Assembly (NCBI GenBank): GCA_900767685.1
Contig: CAAGAB010000038.1
Coordinates: 1-5,316 of the forward strand
Source of the DNA: an uncultured Coprococcus sp.
GTDB lineage: Bacteria > Bacillota_A > Clostridia > Lachnospirales > Lachnospiraceae
Direction: 5' to 3'
DNA: 5,316 nucleotides
The first letter of the stretch is position 1, and every line of letters starts with the position of its first letter. Shown piece after piece: positions 1-5,274 of the stretch. The notes beneath the pieces are model-generated. The model was not told where the DNA came from. It made no database searches and worked only from the letters and a program-made list of their open reading frames with translations. Made by a program: the position numbers and the translations under genes.

Positions 1-384
1 CATGCTGAGATGTCGCTGTCCTGTCCAAGACTTAGACCCATCATCAACAATGAGAAGATCAATCCTCTGGATGTTCATGAAAAGCAGCTTTGCCAGATCC
101 TGTGTGCATACAGAATTTTCCTGCCATATGTTGGAATAACAGTATCATCAAGAGAGAGCGCAGATTTCAGAAATGGGATCGTCAAAATTGCAGCCACCAA
201 GGTGTCCGCAGGAGTATCCACGGGTATAGGCGACCACGAAAGCAAATACAGTGGCAAGAAAGCCGACACAGAACAGGGCGATGAACAGTTTGAGATAAAT
301 GATAACAGAAGTCTGGAGCACATGTATTCCGACATAGAGGATGAAGGACTGCAGCCGGTTCTGAATGATTATCTGTATGTATAA
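1..384 (+). CDS. thiH: ThiH, 2-iminoacetate synthase, C-terminal part (5' end outside the window)
   Basis: The reading frame is open from base 1 to the TAA at 382-384 and gives the last 127 residues of a protein that is usually about 370 long. ThiH is a radical SAM enzyme that cleaves tyrosine to dehydroglycine (2-iminoacetate) and p-cresol. ThiG uses the dehydroglycine to build the thiazole ring of thiamine. The visible part has the family's C-terminal landmarks in order: CPRLRP near the start, an FLPYVGITVSSRE stretch, KVSAGVSTGIG, then EQFEINDNRS and a final GLQPVLNDYLYV. The radical SAM CxxxCxxC motif would lie upstream of the window. thiE follows on the same strand, which supports ThiH over the related tyrosine lyase HydG. 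An internal ATG at base 10 is not the true start, because the homology runs through the window edge. Confidence 0.93.
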   Translation, partial: HAEMSLSCPRLRPIINNEKINPLDVHEKQLCQILCAYRIFLPYVGITVSSRESADFRNGIVKIAATKVSAGVSTGIGDHESKYSGKKADTEQGDEQFEINDNRSLEHMYSDIEDEGLQPVLNDYLYV

Positions 385-398
385 TCCGTATTTTCCTT

Positions 399-437
399 AA
401 ACAGGATTAAATTGGTCAAAACCCATTTTGCCTGTTT
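399..437 (+). other. Weak, mutually exclusive hairpins in the thiH-thiE gap
   Basis: AAACAGG (399-405) is complementary to CCTGTTT (431-437). Inside it, CAAAA (417-421) pairs with TTTTG (426-430) around a 4-nt loop, and this inner hairpin can extend to CC at 431-432 past a bulged T. The two folds compete for the CC. The stems are short and AT-rich, there is no clean T-tract, and no TPP riboswitch motif is recognisable here. They could be an RNA processing or weak attenuation site, or simply chance. Confidence 0.25.
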
Positions 438-455
438 TACAAGTATATTTATAAA
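428..455 (+). promoter_or_regulatory. Possible promoter ahead of thiE
   Basis: TTGCCT (428-433) and TATAAA (450-455) are spaced 16 bp apart in the 113-bp gap between thiH and thiE. They match the sigma-A consensus hexamers at 4 and 5 of 6 positions. A start near 462 would leave a leader of about 35 nt before the thiE ATG. thiE could equally be read through from thiH, so this would be a secondary promoter. The AT-rich background makes chance matches likely. Confidence 0.3.
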
Positions 456-497
456 ACTACTCATGCATGGGATTTTATGAAAGGAATTTAATTTAAA

Positions 498-1139
498 ATG
501 TATAAATTTGATCCGACACTATATTTTATCACCGACAGCACCGGCCTGTCTGAAGATGTTTTTTTAAGCCGTATAAGCATGGCTCTGGACGGAGGTGCCA
601 CTATGATCCAGCTCAGGGAAAAGGATCGCACCACAAGAGAATACATCAAGATTGCCGAAAAGGTACATTCAATCGCCCAAAGTCATCACGTCCCACTCAT
701 CATCGACGACCGTGTTGATGTAGCTCTTGCCACTGGTGCCGAAGGCGTCCACGTTGGACAGACTGATATGCCGGTCTCCATCGCAAGAAATCTCATGGGC
801 GATGACCGCATAGTCGGAGCTACCACCAAAACCGTGGCCCAGGCACTGGAAGCATACGAACAGGGAGCCGATTATCTGGGTGTCGGCGCTATCTACCCTA
901 CAACTACAAAGGTCAAGACCGTACTCACCTCAACCGATACCCTAAGGGATATATGCGCTGCCGTACCCATTCCTGTAAATGCGATCGGCGGACTGAACTC
1001 TTCCAACTTAGATGTTCTCTCAGGTATTCCTATAGCCGGAATATGTGTAGTATCGGCGATCATGAAGGCTGAAGATCCTTATTCTGCTGCCAAAAAGCTT
1101 TTAGAGCTTTCCACTGAAATGCAGAAAATGCTTAAATAA
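498..1139 (+). CDS. thiE: ThiE, thiamine phosphate synthase
   Basis: This 213-residue protein has the normal length for ThiE, a TIM-barrel enzyme of the cytosol. It couples hydroxymethylpyrimidine diphosphate (HMP-PP) with thiazole phosphate to give thiamine phosphate. Visible motifs are LYFITD (8-13), QLREKD (38-43, pyrophosphate-binding Arg and Lys), LIIDDRVDVALA (67-78), GVHVGQTD (83-90, metal-binding Asp at 90), GADYLGVGAIYPTTTK (123-138) and AIGGLN (162-167), ending in VVSAI (184-188). Compared from memory with the Bacillus enzyme, the Asn of the IxNDxV motif is Asp70, the Ser of the GVS motif is Thr109, and TKxD reads TKVK. These look like family variation rather than loss of function. 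The ATG follows GAAAGGA, with 12 nt after AAGGA, a slightly long spacing. thiH lies 113 bp upstream, and a terminator hairpin starts 54 bp after the stop. Confidence 0.96.
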   Translation: MYKFDPTLYFITDSTGLSEDVFLSRISMALDGGATMIQLREKDRTTREYIKIAEKVHSIAQSHHVPLIIDDRVDVALATGAEGVHVGQTDMPVSIARNLMGDDRIVGATTKTVAQALEAYEQGADYLGVGAIYPTTTKVKTVLTSTDTLRDICAAVPIPVNAIGGLNSSNLDVLSGIPIAGICVVSAIMKAEDPYSAAKKLLELSTEMQKMLK

Positions 1140-1147
1140 AGCGATGA

Positions 1148-1192
1148 CTATATGAACAACTATTTTTCTACATATTTCAAATGCTCATATAG
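1148..1192 (+). repeat. 8-bp inverted repeat just after thiE
   Basis: CTATATGA (1148-1155) is the exact reverse complement of TCATATAG (1185-1192), separated by 29 nt. It abuts the strong terminator hairpin at 1194. It could form a second, weaker hairpin in the thiE 3' untranslated region. It is AT-rich, so chance is possible. Confidence 0.3.
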
Positions 1193-1193
1193 C

Positions 1194-1229
1194 AAAAGCG
1201 TATGGGTACTTATTCACCCATACGCTTTT
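1194..1229. terminator. Bidirectional intrinsic terminator between thiE and the CAP protein gene
   Basis: A perfect 14-bp stem is formed by AAAAGCGTATGGGT (1194-1207) and ACCCATACGCTTTT (1216-1229) around an 8-nt loop. The A-run on one arm and the T-run on the other let it act as a rho-independent terminator on either strand. It lies between two convergent genes, 54 bp after thiE and 112 bp after the minus-strand CAP gene, the expected place for a shared terminator. Confidence 0.85.
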
Positions 1230-1287
1230 ATATCGATCATATTATGCGCCTTTTATACAACTAAACTTATCAGCACCATCATAATGC

Positions 1288-1309
1288 TTATCATAAGTAC
1301 TTATGATAA
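1288..1309. repeat. Perfect 22-bp palindrome in the convergent spacer
   Basis: The half-site TTATCATAAGT is followed directly by its exact reverse complement, with no central spacer. ATCATAA occurs at 1278-1284 and again at 1290-1296 (12 bp apart), and inverted at 1301-1307. The palindrome sits 32 bp beyond the stop of the minus-strand CAP gene. As RNA it would make an AT-rich hairpin without a clear U-tract; as DNA it resembles a dimeric protein-binding site. No target promoter is obvious, so its role is unknown. Confidence 0.5.
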
Positions 1310-1341
1310 TTCTTAACATTGTACTATCACTCAAATCTGTT

Positions 1342-2640
1342 TTATTTCACGATCTTAAACGTTCTAACAATTGCGCCTGAATATCTGCCCTTAAGCTTTA
1401 TTGTCACCTTATAGCTTCCAGCCTTTGTTCTGGCACTCGGATAAGTTACTGTATAATACTTTGCAGCTATCTTCTGACCATTGCTGTCTTTCACAGTAAC
1501 CGATGGTGTCTTGGCCTTGCCATCATACTTATAGCTTGTAGCCGATAGATTCACACTCTTTACAGATTTTACTGTAATGTATCTCTTATTGCCACATACT
1601 TTGCATGTGTGAAGTACTTTTCCATCTGTCTTTGTTGTCGCATAATTCACAACCTTGCCCGAATATGAATGGCGGCACTTTCCAGATACTGTCACGGTAA
1701 ATGATGCCGACTTTGTTCCTATCTTTGCAGTGATCTTCGTCGTTCCCTTCTTGATACCTGTCACGACACCAGACTGGCTGACTCTGGCAACAGACGGATT
1801 AGATGATGTCCACTTCACACTTGACGTAACCTTATATGAAGTTTTTGAATAATTTCCAAGCAGTACTCTCAGTGCGTATGTGGACTTCTGTGCACGGTCT
1901 ATTGTCTTCGGTCCCGTCACCTTGAGTGAAGTTATATTCTTCGTACTGACTTCCACTGTGGCGCTACACTTTCCCGTTGCCTTTGCCACTTTCTCCGACT
2001 GGGTTCCAGCTCCCATGAACTGGGCAACCGTCGTATTGTAGAACGACGCTGAATCATTGAGAAATGTACCTATTCCCACATACCTGTTGTTCGGATCTAT
2101 CATCGATGTGTAGTGACCAGTCACAGCATTCTTGGTTCCTGCCACATAATCCGCCTTCTCGCTTGCCCACTGGTCAATAGCCATCGTCATGCCCTCCGAC
2201 CAGTTCCATGCTATAACCTCGGACGTAACCCATCCACTTCCCGGATACTTGAAACTAAACACTGACTTATCATTCAATCGCTGATGATGCATTGTAATGC
2301 TTGACTCGGCAGCCCTGATACGCGCTATCTTCTCAAGTCCTGCAGACCACTTTATAGGAACATAATCCTTAAGTGTCAGTTTTTTACCGTTCATCTTAAT
2401 TCCCTGCTTACATGCCTCGTATCGAAGCTGGTTAATCTTCTTAACCGCTGCCGCAGCGCCCGATGCATACTGTCCTCCCATCGCTATGAACACACATCCT
2501 GATGAAGGTTTCGATACATCCGCCGGTATAGTTGCAGCCTGAGCCTTATTGACATCAACCGGTATCAATGACAACAGCATCGCAAGCCCCAGCACAACCG
2601 TGATAACCCTGCCAAATACTTTTTTCTTTCGTACTCCCAT
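1342..2640 (-). CDS. Secreted CAP (SCP/PR1) domain protein with Big2 domain and C-terminal module
   Basis: This 432-residue exported protein starts with a signal peptide: basic KKK (5-7), a hydrophobic core at about 11-26, and a signal peptidase I site at AQA (33-35) or one residue on. A CAP domain fills about 63-215. It has a helix at AAVKKINQLR, a histidine near 118-119 (MHHQR), the Glu141 motif (SEVIAWN) and GHY with His176 followed by VGIG; the two histidines and the Glu are candidates for the CAP metal or active cavity. A Big2 Ig-like domain follows at about 235-318 (WTSSNPSVARVSQSGVVTG). Then comes a cysteine segment with C322, H324, C346 and C349, and a last beta module at about 363-432 (YKYDGKAKTPSVTV). 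No LPXTG motif or C-terminal anchor is seen. AAAGGAGAGG (2647-2656) fixes the start. A role in wall binding or surface interaction is inference; CAP proteins have varied functions. Confidence 0.9.
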   Translation of the reverse strand: MGVRKKKVFGRVITVVLGLAMLLSLIPVDVNKAQAATIPADVSKPSSGCVFIAMGGQYASGAAAAVKKINQLRYEACKQGIKMNGKKLTLKDYVPIKWSAGLEKIARIRAAESSITMHHQRLNDKSVFSFKYPGSGWVTSEVIAWNWSEGMTMAIDQWASEKADYVAGTKNAVTGHYTSMIDPNNRYVGIGTFLNDSASFYNTTVAQFMGAGTQSEKVAKATGKCSATVEVSTKNITSLKVTGPKTIDRAQKSTYALRVLLGNYSKTSYKVTSSVKWTSSNPSVARVSQSGVVTGIKKGTTKITAKIGTKSASFTVTVSGKCRHSYSGKVVNYATTKTDGKVLHTCKVCGNKRYITVKSVKSVNLSATSYKYDGKAKTPSVTVKDSNGQKIAAKYYTVTYPSARTKAGSYKVTIKLKGRYSGAIVRTFKIVK

Positions 2641-2669
2641 ACTTTTCCTCTCCTTTAAACATATTTTTT

Positions 2670-2675
2670 ATTATA
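2670..2675 (-). promoter_or_regulatory. Possible -10 box for the CAP protein gene
   Basis: A consensus TATAAT on the minus strand lies between the stop of the upstream membrane protein gene and the CAP ribosome binding site. Transcription from it would start near 2663 and leave a leader of only about 22 nt. No good -35 is visible: the hexamer at 17 bp is ATGAAA, and TTGATG lies 20 bp away. The gene may also be read through from upstream, since no terminator is seen in the 57-bp gap. Confidence 0.4.
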
Positions 2676-2697
2676 CACTATATGGGAGCATATTTCA

Positions 2698-3210
2698 TCA
2701 ATATCTATGCAATGCTTTCGCTACAGATATCGCTATAACAAATTCCAACACTGTAGTTACCACATATATCGCTATACATATAGCCACTTTCTTACCAGAA
2801 GACAGTTTCTTGTTATTCGCAATCGTCGTAGTTATGGTTGCCATGGTCGCATTGATCAATGCACCTACCGCACCGCCAAGCACCGCAAAAATATTTATAA
2901 TATACAACACATAGAACACAACGACCCAGCCCGGCAGCTTTGGCACCTGGTACTGTTGTCCTGTGCTCATATCTATTCCATCCATCAAAAGCACAACTCC
3001 GTCTATCTGGCCTATCACCAATGTCAGTTCCTTTCCAGCCAGCGGCACAGTATAACTCATTCTTGAAGGTATAAACTTTCTCTTGTATTCCAGCGATCTG
3101 AGCTTGAACGCCTCACCGCCATTGATATACACACTGCCCTTCATATACTCCACCAGATACACAACTCCATTTATCTGGACATTCCAACTGTATCTCTCCA
3201 CATTTGCCAT
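2698..3210 (-). CDS. Uncharacterised membrane protein with beta-rich N-terminal domain and two C-terminal helices
   Basis: I do not recognise this family with confidence. The chosen start gives 170 residues beginning MANVERYSWNV. It is preceded by a perfect AGGAGG (3220-3225) at 9 nt, so the longer in-frame ATG at 3268-3270, which would run through the -10 box and this site, is unlikely. Residues 1-90 look like short beta strands (WNVQING, YLVEY, SVYING, LTLVIGQIDG, VVLLMDG) with no signal peptide. Residues 95-118 and 142-164 are probable transmembrane helices joined by a polar NNKKLSSGKK loop, and the C-terminus is short. The glycine-rich FAVLGGAVGALINA part of helix 1 could mediate helix packing. 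The N-terminal strand pattern loosely recalls FAIM-like beta folds, a guess only. The CAP protein gene begins 57 bp downstream, so a shared cell-envelope role is possible. Confidence 0.75.
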   Translation of the reverse strand: MANVERYSWNVQINGVVYLVEYMKGSVYINGGEAFKLRSLEYKRKFIPSRMSYTVPLAGKELTLVIGQIDGVVLLMDGIDMSTGQQYQVPKLPGWVVVFYVLYIINIFAVLGGAVGALINATMATITTTIANNKKLSSGKKVAICIAIYVVTTVLEFVIAISVAKALHRY

Positions 3211-3250
3211 AAGTTTGTTCCTCCTATAAAATAAAATTAGCAATAAGTAA

Positions 3251-3256
3251 ATTATA
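3251..3256 (-). promoter_or_regulatory. Possible -10 box for the membrane protein gene
   Basis: TATAAT on the minus strand lies 40 bp before the start codon, next to a run of T on its upstream side. A start near 3243 would leave a leader of about 33 nt carrying AGGAGG. The best -35 candidate is TTGTAG (3272-3277) at a short 15-bp spacing, so the -35 is weak and an activator may be needed. The rplA terminator upstream makes a separate promoter here necessary. Confidence 0.5.
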
Positions 3257-3286
3257 AAAAAAAATATCATCCTACAAGCTATTTAT

Positions 3287-3317
3287 GGTTGCAAGTCTCG
3301 CAACCGGCAGTTGCAAG
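3287..3317. repeat. GTTGCAAG direct repeats with an inverted half-site, possible operator
   Basis: GTTGCAAG occurs at 3288-3295 and 3310-3317, starting 22 bp apart, about two DNA helical turns. Between them GCAAC (3300-3304) is inverted, so it pairs with either neighbour: GGTTGC (3287-3292) with GCAACC (3300-3305) around 7 nt, or GCAAC with GTTGC (3310-3314) around 5 nt. The cluster lies about 45-75 bp upstream of the likely start of the membrane protein transcript, on the same face of the helix. That fits an activator or repressor site, or chance; no regulator gene is nearby. Confidence 0.4.
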
Positions 3318-3410
3318 CCTTGATTTTATTGACTTTCTCCTGTTTTCGAGCTTTCATTAACTATCAAATCACTATTCATGTGCTCATTCTTTATATGATC
3401 TCTGCAGATG

Positions 3411-3470
3411 CAAAAGCCCCACACCCTACGCAATATCCTGAAGATATCTCATAGTGGTGTGGGGCTTTTG
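3411..3470. terminator. Terminator of the secE-nusG-rplK-rplA cluster
   Basis: CAAAAGCCCCACACC (3411-3425) and GGTGTGGGGCTTTTG (3456-3470) form a perfect 15-bp stem with a GC-rich core and AAAA/TTTT ends. It begins 30 bp after the rplA stop. The 30-nt interior is not empty: ATATC (3433-3437) pairs with GATAT (3443-3447) around CTGAA, and CTA (3426-3428) with TAG (3452-3454), giving one long extended hairpin. The T-run lets it work on the minus strand, and symmetry allows the plus strand too. Confidence 0.85.
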
Positions 3471-3500
3471 ATCGTAACTGATGATCAGATCAACCAGCTT

Positions 3501-4193
3501 TTACACGTAGCTTGTTGTGTTGATCTTGACACCAGGTCCCATTGTTGAAGCAATTACAACACTCTTAAGGTACTGACCCTTAGCAGCTGCTGGCTTTGCC
3601 TTAACAATAGCATTTATTAAAGTCTGGAAATTCTCGTTTAATTGTTCCTCTGTGAAAGAAACCTTTCCCACTGGCACATGGATAATGTTGGCTTTGTCAA
3701 GTCTGTACTCTATCTTACCAGCTTTGATATCTGTGATAGCCTTTGTTACATCCATAGTAACTGTTCCAGCCTTAGGGTTTGGCATGAGACCCTTTGGTCC
3801 AAGTACACGACCAAGACGTCCTACAACGCCCATCATGTCAGGTGTTGCTACTACAACGTCGAAATCTAACCATCCCTCGTTCTGGATCTTTGGCACGAGC
3901 TCGTCTCCACCAGCGTAATCAGCACCTGCTGCAAGAGCCTCGTCAACCTTTGCTCCCTTTGCAAATACGAGAACCTTAACAGTCTTACCTGTTCCGTGTG
4001 GAAGAACTACAGCACCACGAACCTGCTGATCAGCGTGACGTCCATCAACACCGAGTCTGAGGTGTGCTTCTACTGTCTCATCAAACTTAGCTGAAGCCAT
4101 CTTCTTAACTAAAGCAACAGCCTCTGTTGCCTCGTAAGCAGCTGTCTTATCATAGAGCTTGCTTGCATCTACATATTTCTTACTCTTTATCAT
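3501..4193 (-). CDS. rplA: Ribosomal protein L1 (uL1)
   Basis: At 230 residues this has the usual L1 length and is collinear with the family throughout. L1 binds the mobile L1 stalk of 23S rRNA and helps release deacylated tRNA from the E site; free L1 also represses its own operon. Diagnostic stretches are [15 protein letters not shown] (36-50), [13 protein letters not shown] (58-70), the family signature [21 protein letters not shown] (125-145), and the C-terminal STMGPGV (216-222), part of the RNA-binding face. The ATG follows AGGAGGT (4202-4208) by 8 nt. rplK ends 55 bp upstream, and a 28-nt element resembling the L1 rRNA site fills that gap and touches the ribosome binding site. The next feature downstream is the terminator, so rplA is the last gene of the unit. 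Confidence 0.98.
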   Translation of the reverse strand: MIKSKKYVDASKLYDKTAAYEATEAVALVKKMASAKFDETVEAHLRLGVDGRHADQQVRGAVVLPHGTGKTVKVLVFAKGAKVDEALAAGADYAGGDELVPKIQNEGWLDFDVVVATPDMMGVVGRLGRVLGPKGLMPNPKAGTVTMDVTKAITDIKAGKIEYRLDKANIIHVPVGKVSFTEEQLNENFQTLINAIVKAKPAAAKGQYLKSVVIASTMGPGVKINTTSYV

Positions 4194-4208
4194 TATTATA
4201 AACCTCCT

Positions 4209-4236
4209 GTGGTCATATCGGGAGCGACCCTCCCAC
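4209..4236 (-). promoter_or_regulatory. L1-binding mRNA mimic before rplA
   Basis: On the minus strand this 28-nt element begins GTGGGAGGG and ends GATATGACCAC. The ends pair (GTGG with CCAC), and an inner GGG/CCC stem closes a 5-nt loop, TCGCT. Between the stems are GA on the 5' side and a larger GATATGA on the 3' side. This matches the layout of the L1 stalk site of 23S rRNA, whose GGUGGGAGG and AAAUACCAC segments (from memory of the E. coli sequence) are nearly the same. Its last base abuts the AGGAGG of rplA, so bound L1 would block initiation. L1 autoregulation is established; this particular site is inferred. Confidence 0.75.
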
Positions 4237-4248
4237 TAAATATCTGTA

Positions 4249-4674
4249 TTACTCTTCAACTGTAACGCCCATTGAACGAGCTGTTCCAGCGATCATGCTC
4301 ATAGCAGCCTCAAGGCTTGCAGCGTTCAGATCCTTCATCTTAAGTTCAGCGATCTCCTGAACCTTAGCCTTAGAAATTGTTGCAACCTTAGTCTTCTTTG
4401 AGTTTGCAGAACCTGACTTGATGTTACATGCCTTCTTGATAAGAAGTGCTGCAGGTGGAGTCTTTGTAATGAAGCTGAAGCTCTTATCCTGATATACTGT
4501 GATAACAACAGGAATAACCATGTCACCCTCATTAGCTGTTCTTGCATTGAATTCCTTTGTGAAAGCAACGATATTTACACCGTGCTGACCAAGTGCTGGT
4601 CCAACAGGTGGTGCAGGAGTTGCCTTTCCTGCAGGTATCTGTAATTTGATGTATCCTTCTACTTTCTTTGCCAT
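4249..4674 (-). CDS. rplK: Ribosomal protein L11 (uL11)
   Basis: The 141-residue product is exactly the usual L11 length. L11 sits at the base of the ribosomal stalk, where it contacts the GTPase-associated rRNA and translation factors and supports RelA activation in many bacteria. The N-terminal domain has [26 protein letters not shown] (10-35) with the prolines (P22, P23, P26) where thiostrepton-type antibiotics bind. The C-terminal rRNA-binding domain holds [13 protein letters not shown] (70-82) and the signature [10 protein letters not shown] (128-137). The start is set at MAKKVEGY because GGAGGAA (4682-4688) lies 7 nt upstream; a 13-codon in-frame extension to 4713 would cross this site and the upstream RNA element. 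nusG ends 57 bp upstream and rplA starts 55 bp downstream, so all three are probably one transcript. Confidence 0.98.
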   Translation of the reverse strand: MAKKVEGYIKLQIPAGKATPAPPVGPALGQHGVNIVAFTKEFNARTANEGDMVIPVVITVYQDKSFSFITKTPPAALLIKKACNIKSGSANSKKTKVATISKAKVQEIAELKMKDLNAASLEAAMSMIAGTARSMGVTVEE

Positions 4675-4696
4675 TTTAGCATTCCTCCAAAATACT

Positions 4697-4724
4697 GTGG
4701 TGATAACGGGCAAAACCCTTCCAC
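4697..4724 (-). promoter_or_regulatory. L1-binding mRNA mimic before rplK
   Basis: On the minus strand this element begins GTGGAAGGG and ends GTTATCACCAC. It has the same 28-nt length as the copy before rplA and agrees with it at 21 positions. The outer GTGG/CCAC and inner GGG/CCC stems are unchanged, while the loop differs (TTTTG). It starts 7 nt after the nusG stop and ends 8 nt before the rplK ribosome binding site. Its position is the classical one for L1 repression of the L11 operon, known from E. coli and other bacteria. Binding here is inferred from sequence and fold. Confidence 0.78.
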
Positions 4725-4731
4725 TTGATAA

Positions 4732-5259
4732 TTACAACTTCTTGATATCAGCAAACGCAATATCAACAGTATTTACTCGACCAAACATTTCTACTTCGAT
4801 GGCTACGGTCTGTTTTGCAGTATTAATTGCCTTAATTGTTGCTACTGTGCCTTCCCAGGCACCTGAAGTAACCGTGATAGAATCACCCACTTCAACGTCG
4901 ATGACAACCTCATCTGAAGTCTGATACAGATTGCTCAGTTCTTCATCCGTGAGAGGAACAGGCTTTCTTGGATCTGATCCAACAAATCCTGTGACACCTC
5001 TTGTATTTCTTACAACATACCATGTAACATCATTCATGATCATGTTGATGAGAACGTAACCGGGAAGTATCTTTCTCTCAACTGACTTTGGCTTGCCATT
5101 CTTAATCTCTGTGGCATCCTCTACAGGTACGACTACCTCAATGATCTGGTCCTGTAAATTTCTGTTTTCTTTTGTTTTCTCAATATCAGCCTTTACTTTG
5201 TTTTCATATCCTGAGTATGTATGAACAACATACCATCTTGCATTCTCTGCCTCTGACAT
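4732..5259 (-). CDS. nusG: Transcription elongation/termination factor NusG
   Basis: The product is 175 residues from the chosen start MSEAENARWYVVHTYSGYE. NusG binds RNA polymerase through its N-terminal domain and links it to partners such as Rho or ribosomal protein S10 through its C-terminal KOW domain. The NGN domain spans about 8-112, with WYVVHTYSGYENKV (9-22), KILPGYVLINM (63-73), NTRGVTGFVG (85-94) and PVPLTDEEL (100-108). The KOW domain is at about 123-171 and ends in EMFGRVNTVDIAF. Its usual GPFxxFxG motif is altered to GAWEGTVA (133-140). An ATG four codons earlier (5269-5271) has its AAAGG directly touching it, so ATG 5257-5259, with AAAGGA and GGTGGAG upstream, fits better; start certainty is moderate. 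secE ends 15 bp upstream, indicating one operon. Confidence 0.96.
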   Translation of the reverse strand: MSEAENARWYVVHTYSGYENKVKADIEKTKENRNLQDQIIEVVVPVEDATEIKNGKPKSVERKILPGYVLINMIMNDVTWYVVRNTRGVTGFVGSDPRKPVPLTDEELSNLYQTSDEVVIDVEVGDSITVTSGAWEGTVATIKAINTAKQTVAIEVEMFGRVNTVDIAFADIKKL

Positions 5260-5274
5260 ATTCTCCACCATCCT

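Noticed and set aside
75..335. 86-codon minus-strand reading frame with a hydrophobic N-terminus
   Set aside because: It lies antisense to clearly homologous thiH sequence and has no supporting ribosome binding site or family match.
385..497. TPP riboswitch before thiE
   Set aside because: The gap lacks recognisable TPP aptamer core motifs and, at 113 bp with its AT-rich weak stems, does not show the expected fold. Any riboswitch would more likely lie upstream of the whole thi operon.
2549..2914. 121-codon plus-strand reading frame spanning the CAP start and the membrane protein gene
   Set aside because: It is antisense to two genes and their gap, with low-complexity Thr/Ile/Ala composition typical of a shadow frame.
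3211..3270. 20-codon N-terminal extension of the membrane protein (MIFFFIIYLL start)
   Set aside because: A perfect AGGAGG stands 9 nt before the internal ATG at 3208-3210, and the extension would be translated through that site and the TATAAT box. The apparent extra helix is the translation of AT-rich promoter DNA.
3411..3470. The long inverted repeat as a small transposon-like (MITE) element
   Set aside because: No flanking target duplication is visible, and the GC-rich stem with A/T-run ends right after rplA is fully explained as a terminator.
3642..3979. Plus-strand reading frames opposite rplA
   Set aside because: All lie antisense to a highly conserved ribosomal protein gene and show no own start signals.
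4675..4713. 13-codon N-terminal extension of L11
   Set aside because: L11 families begin at MAKKV, GGAGGAA is 7 nt before that ATG, and the extension overlaps the L1-binding RNA element.
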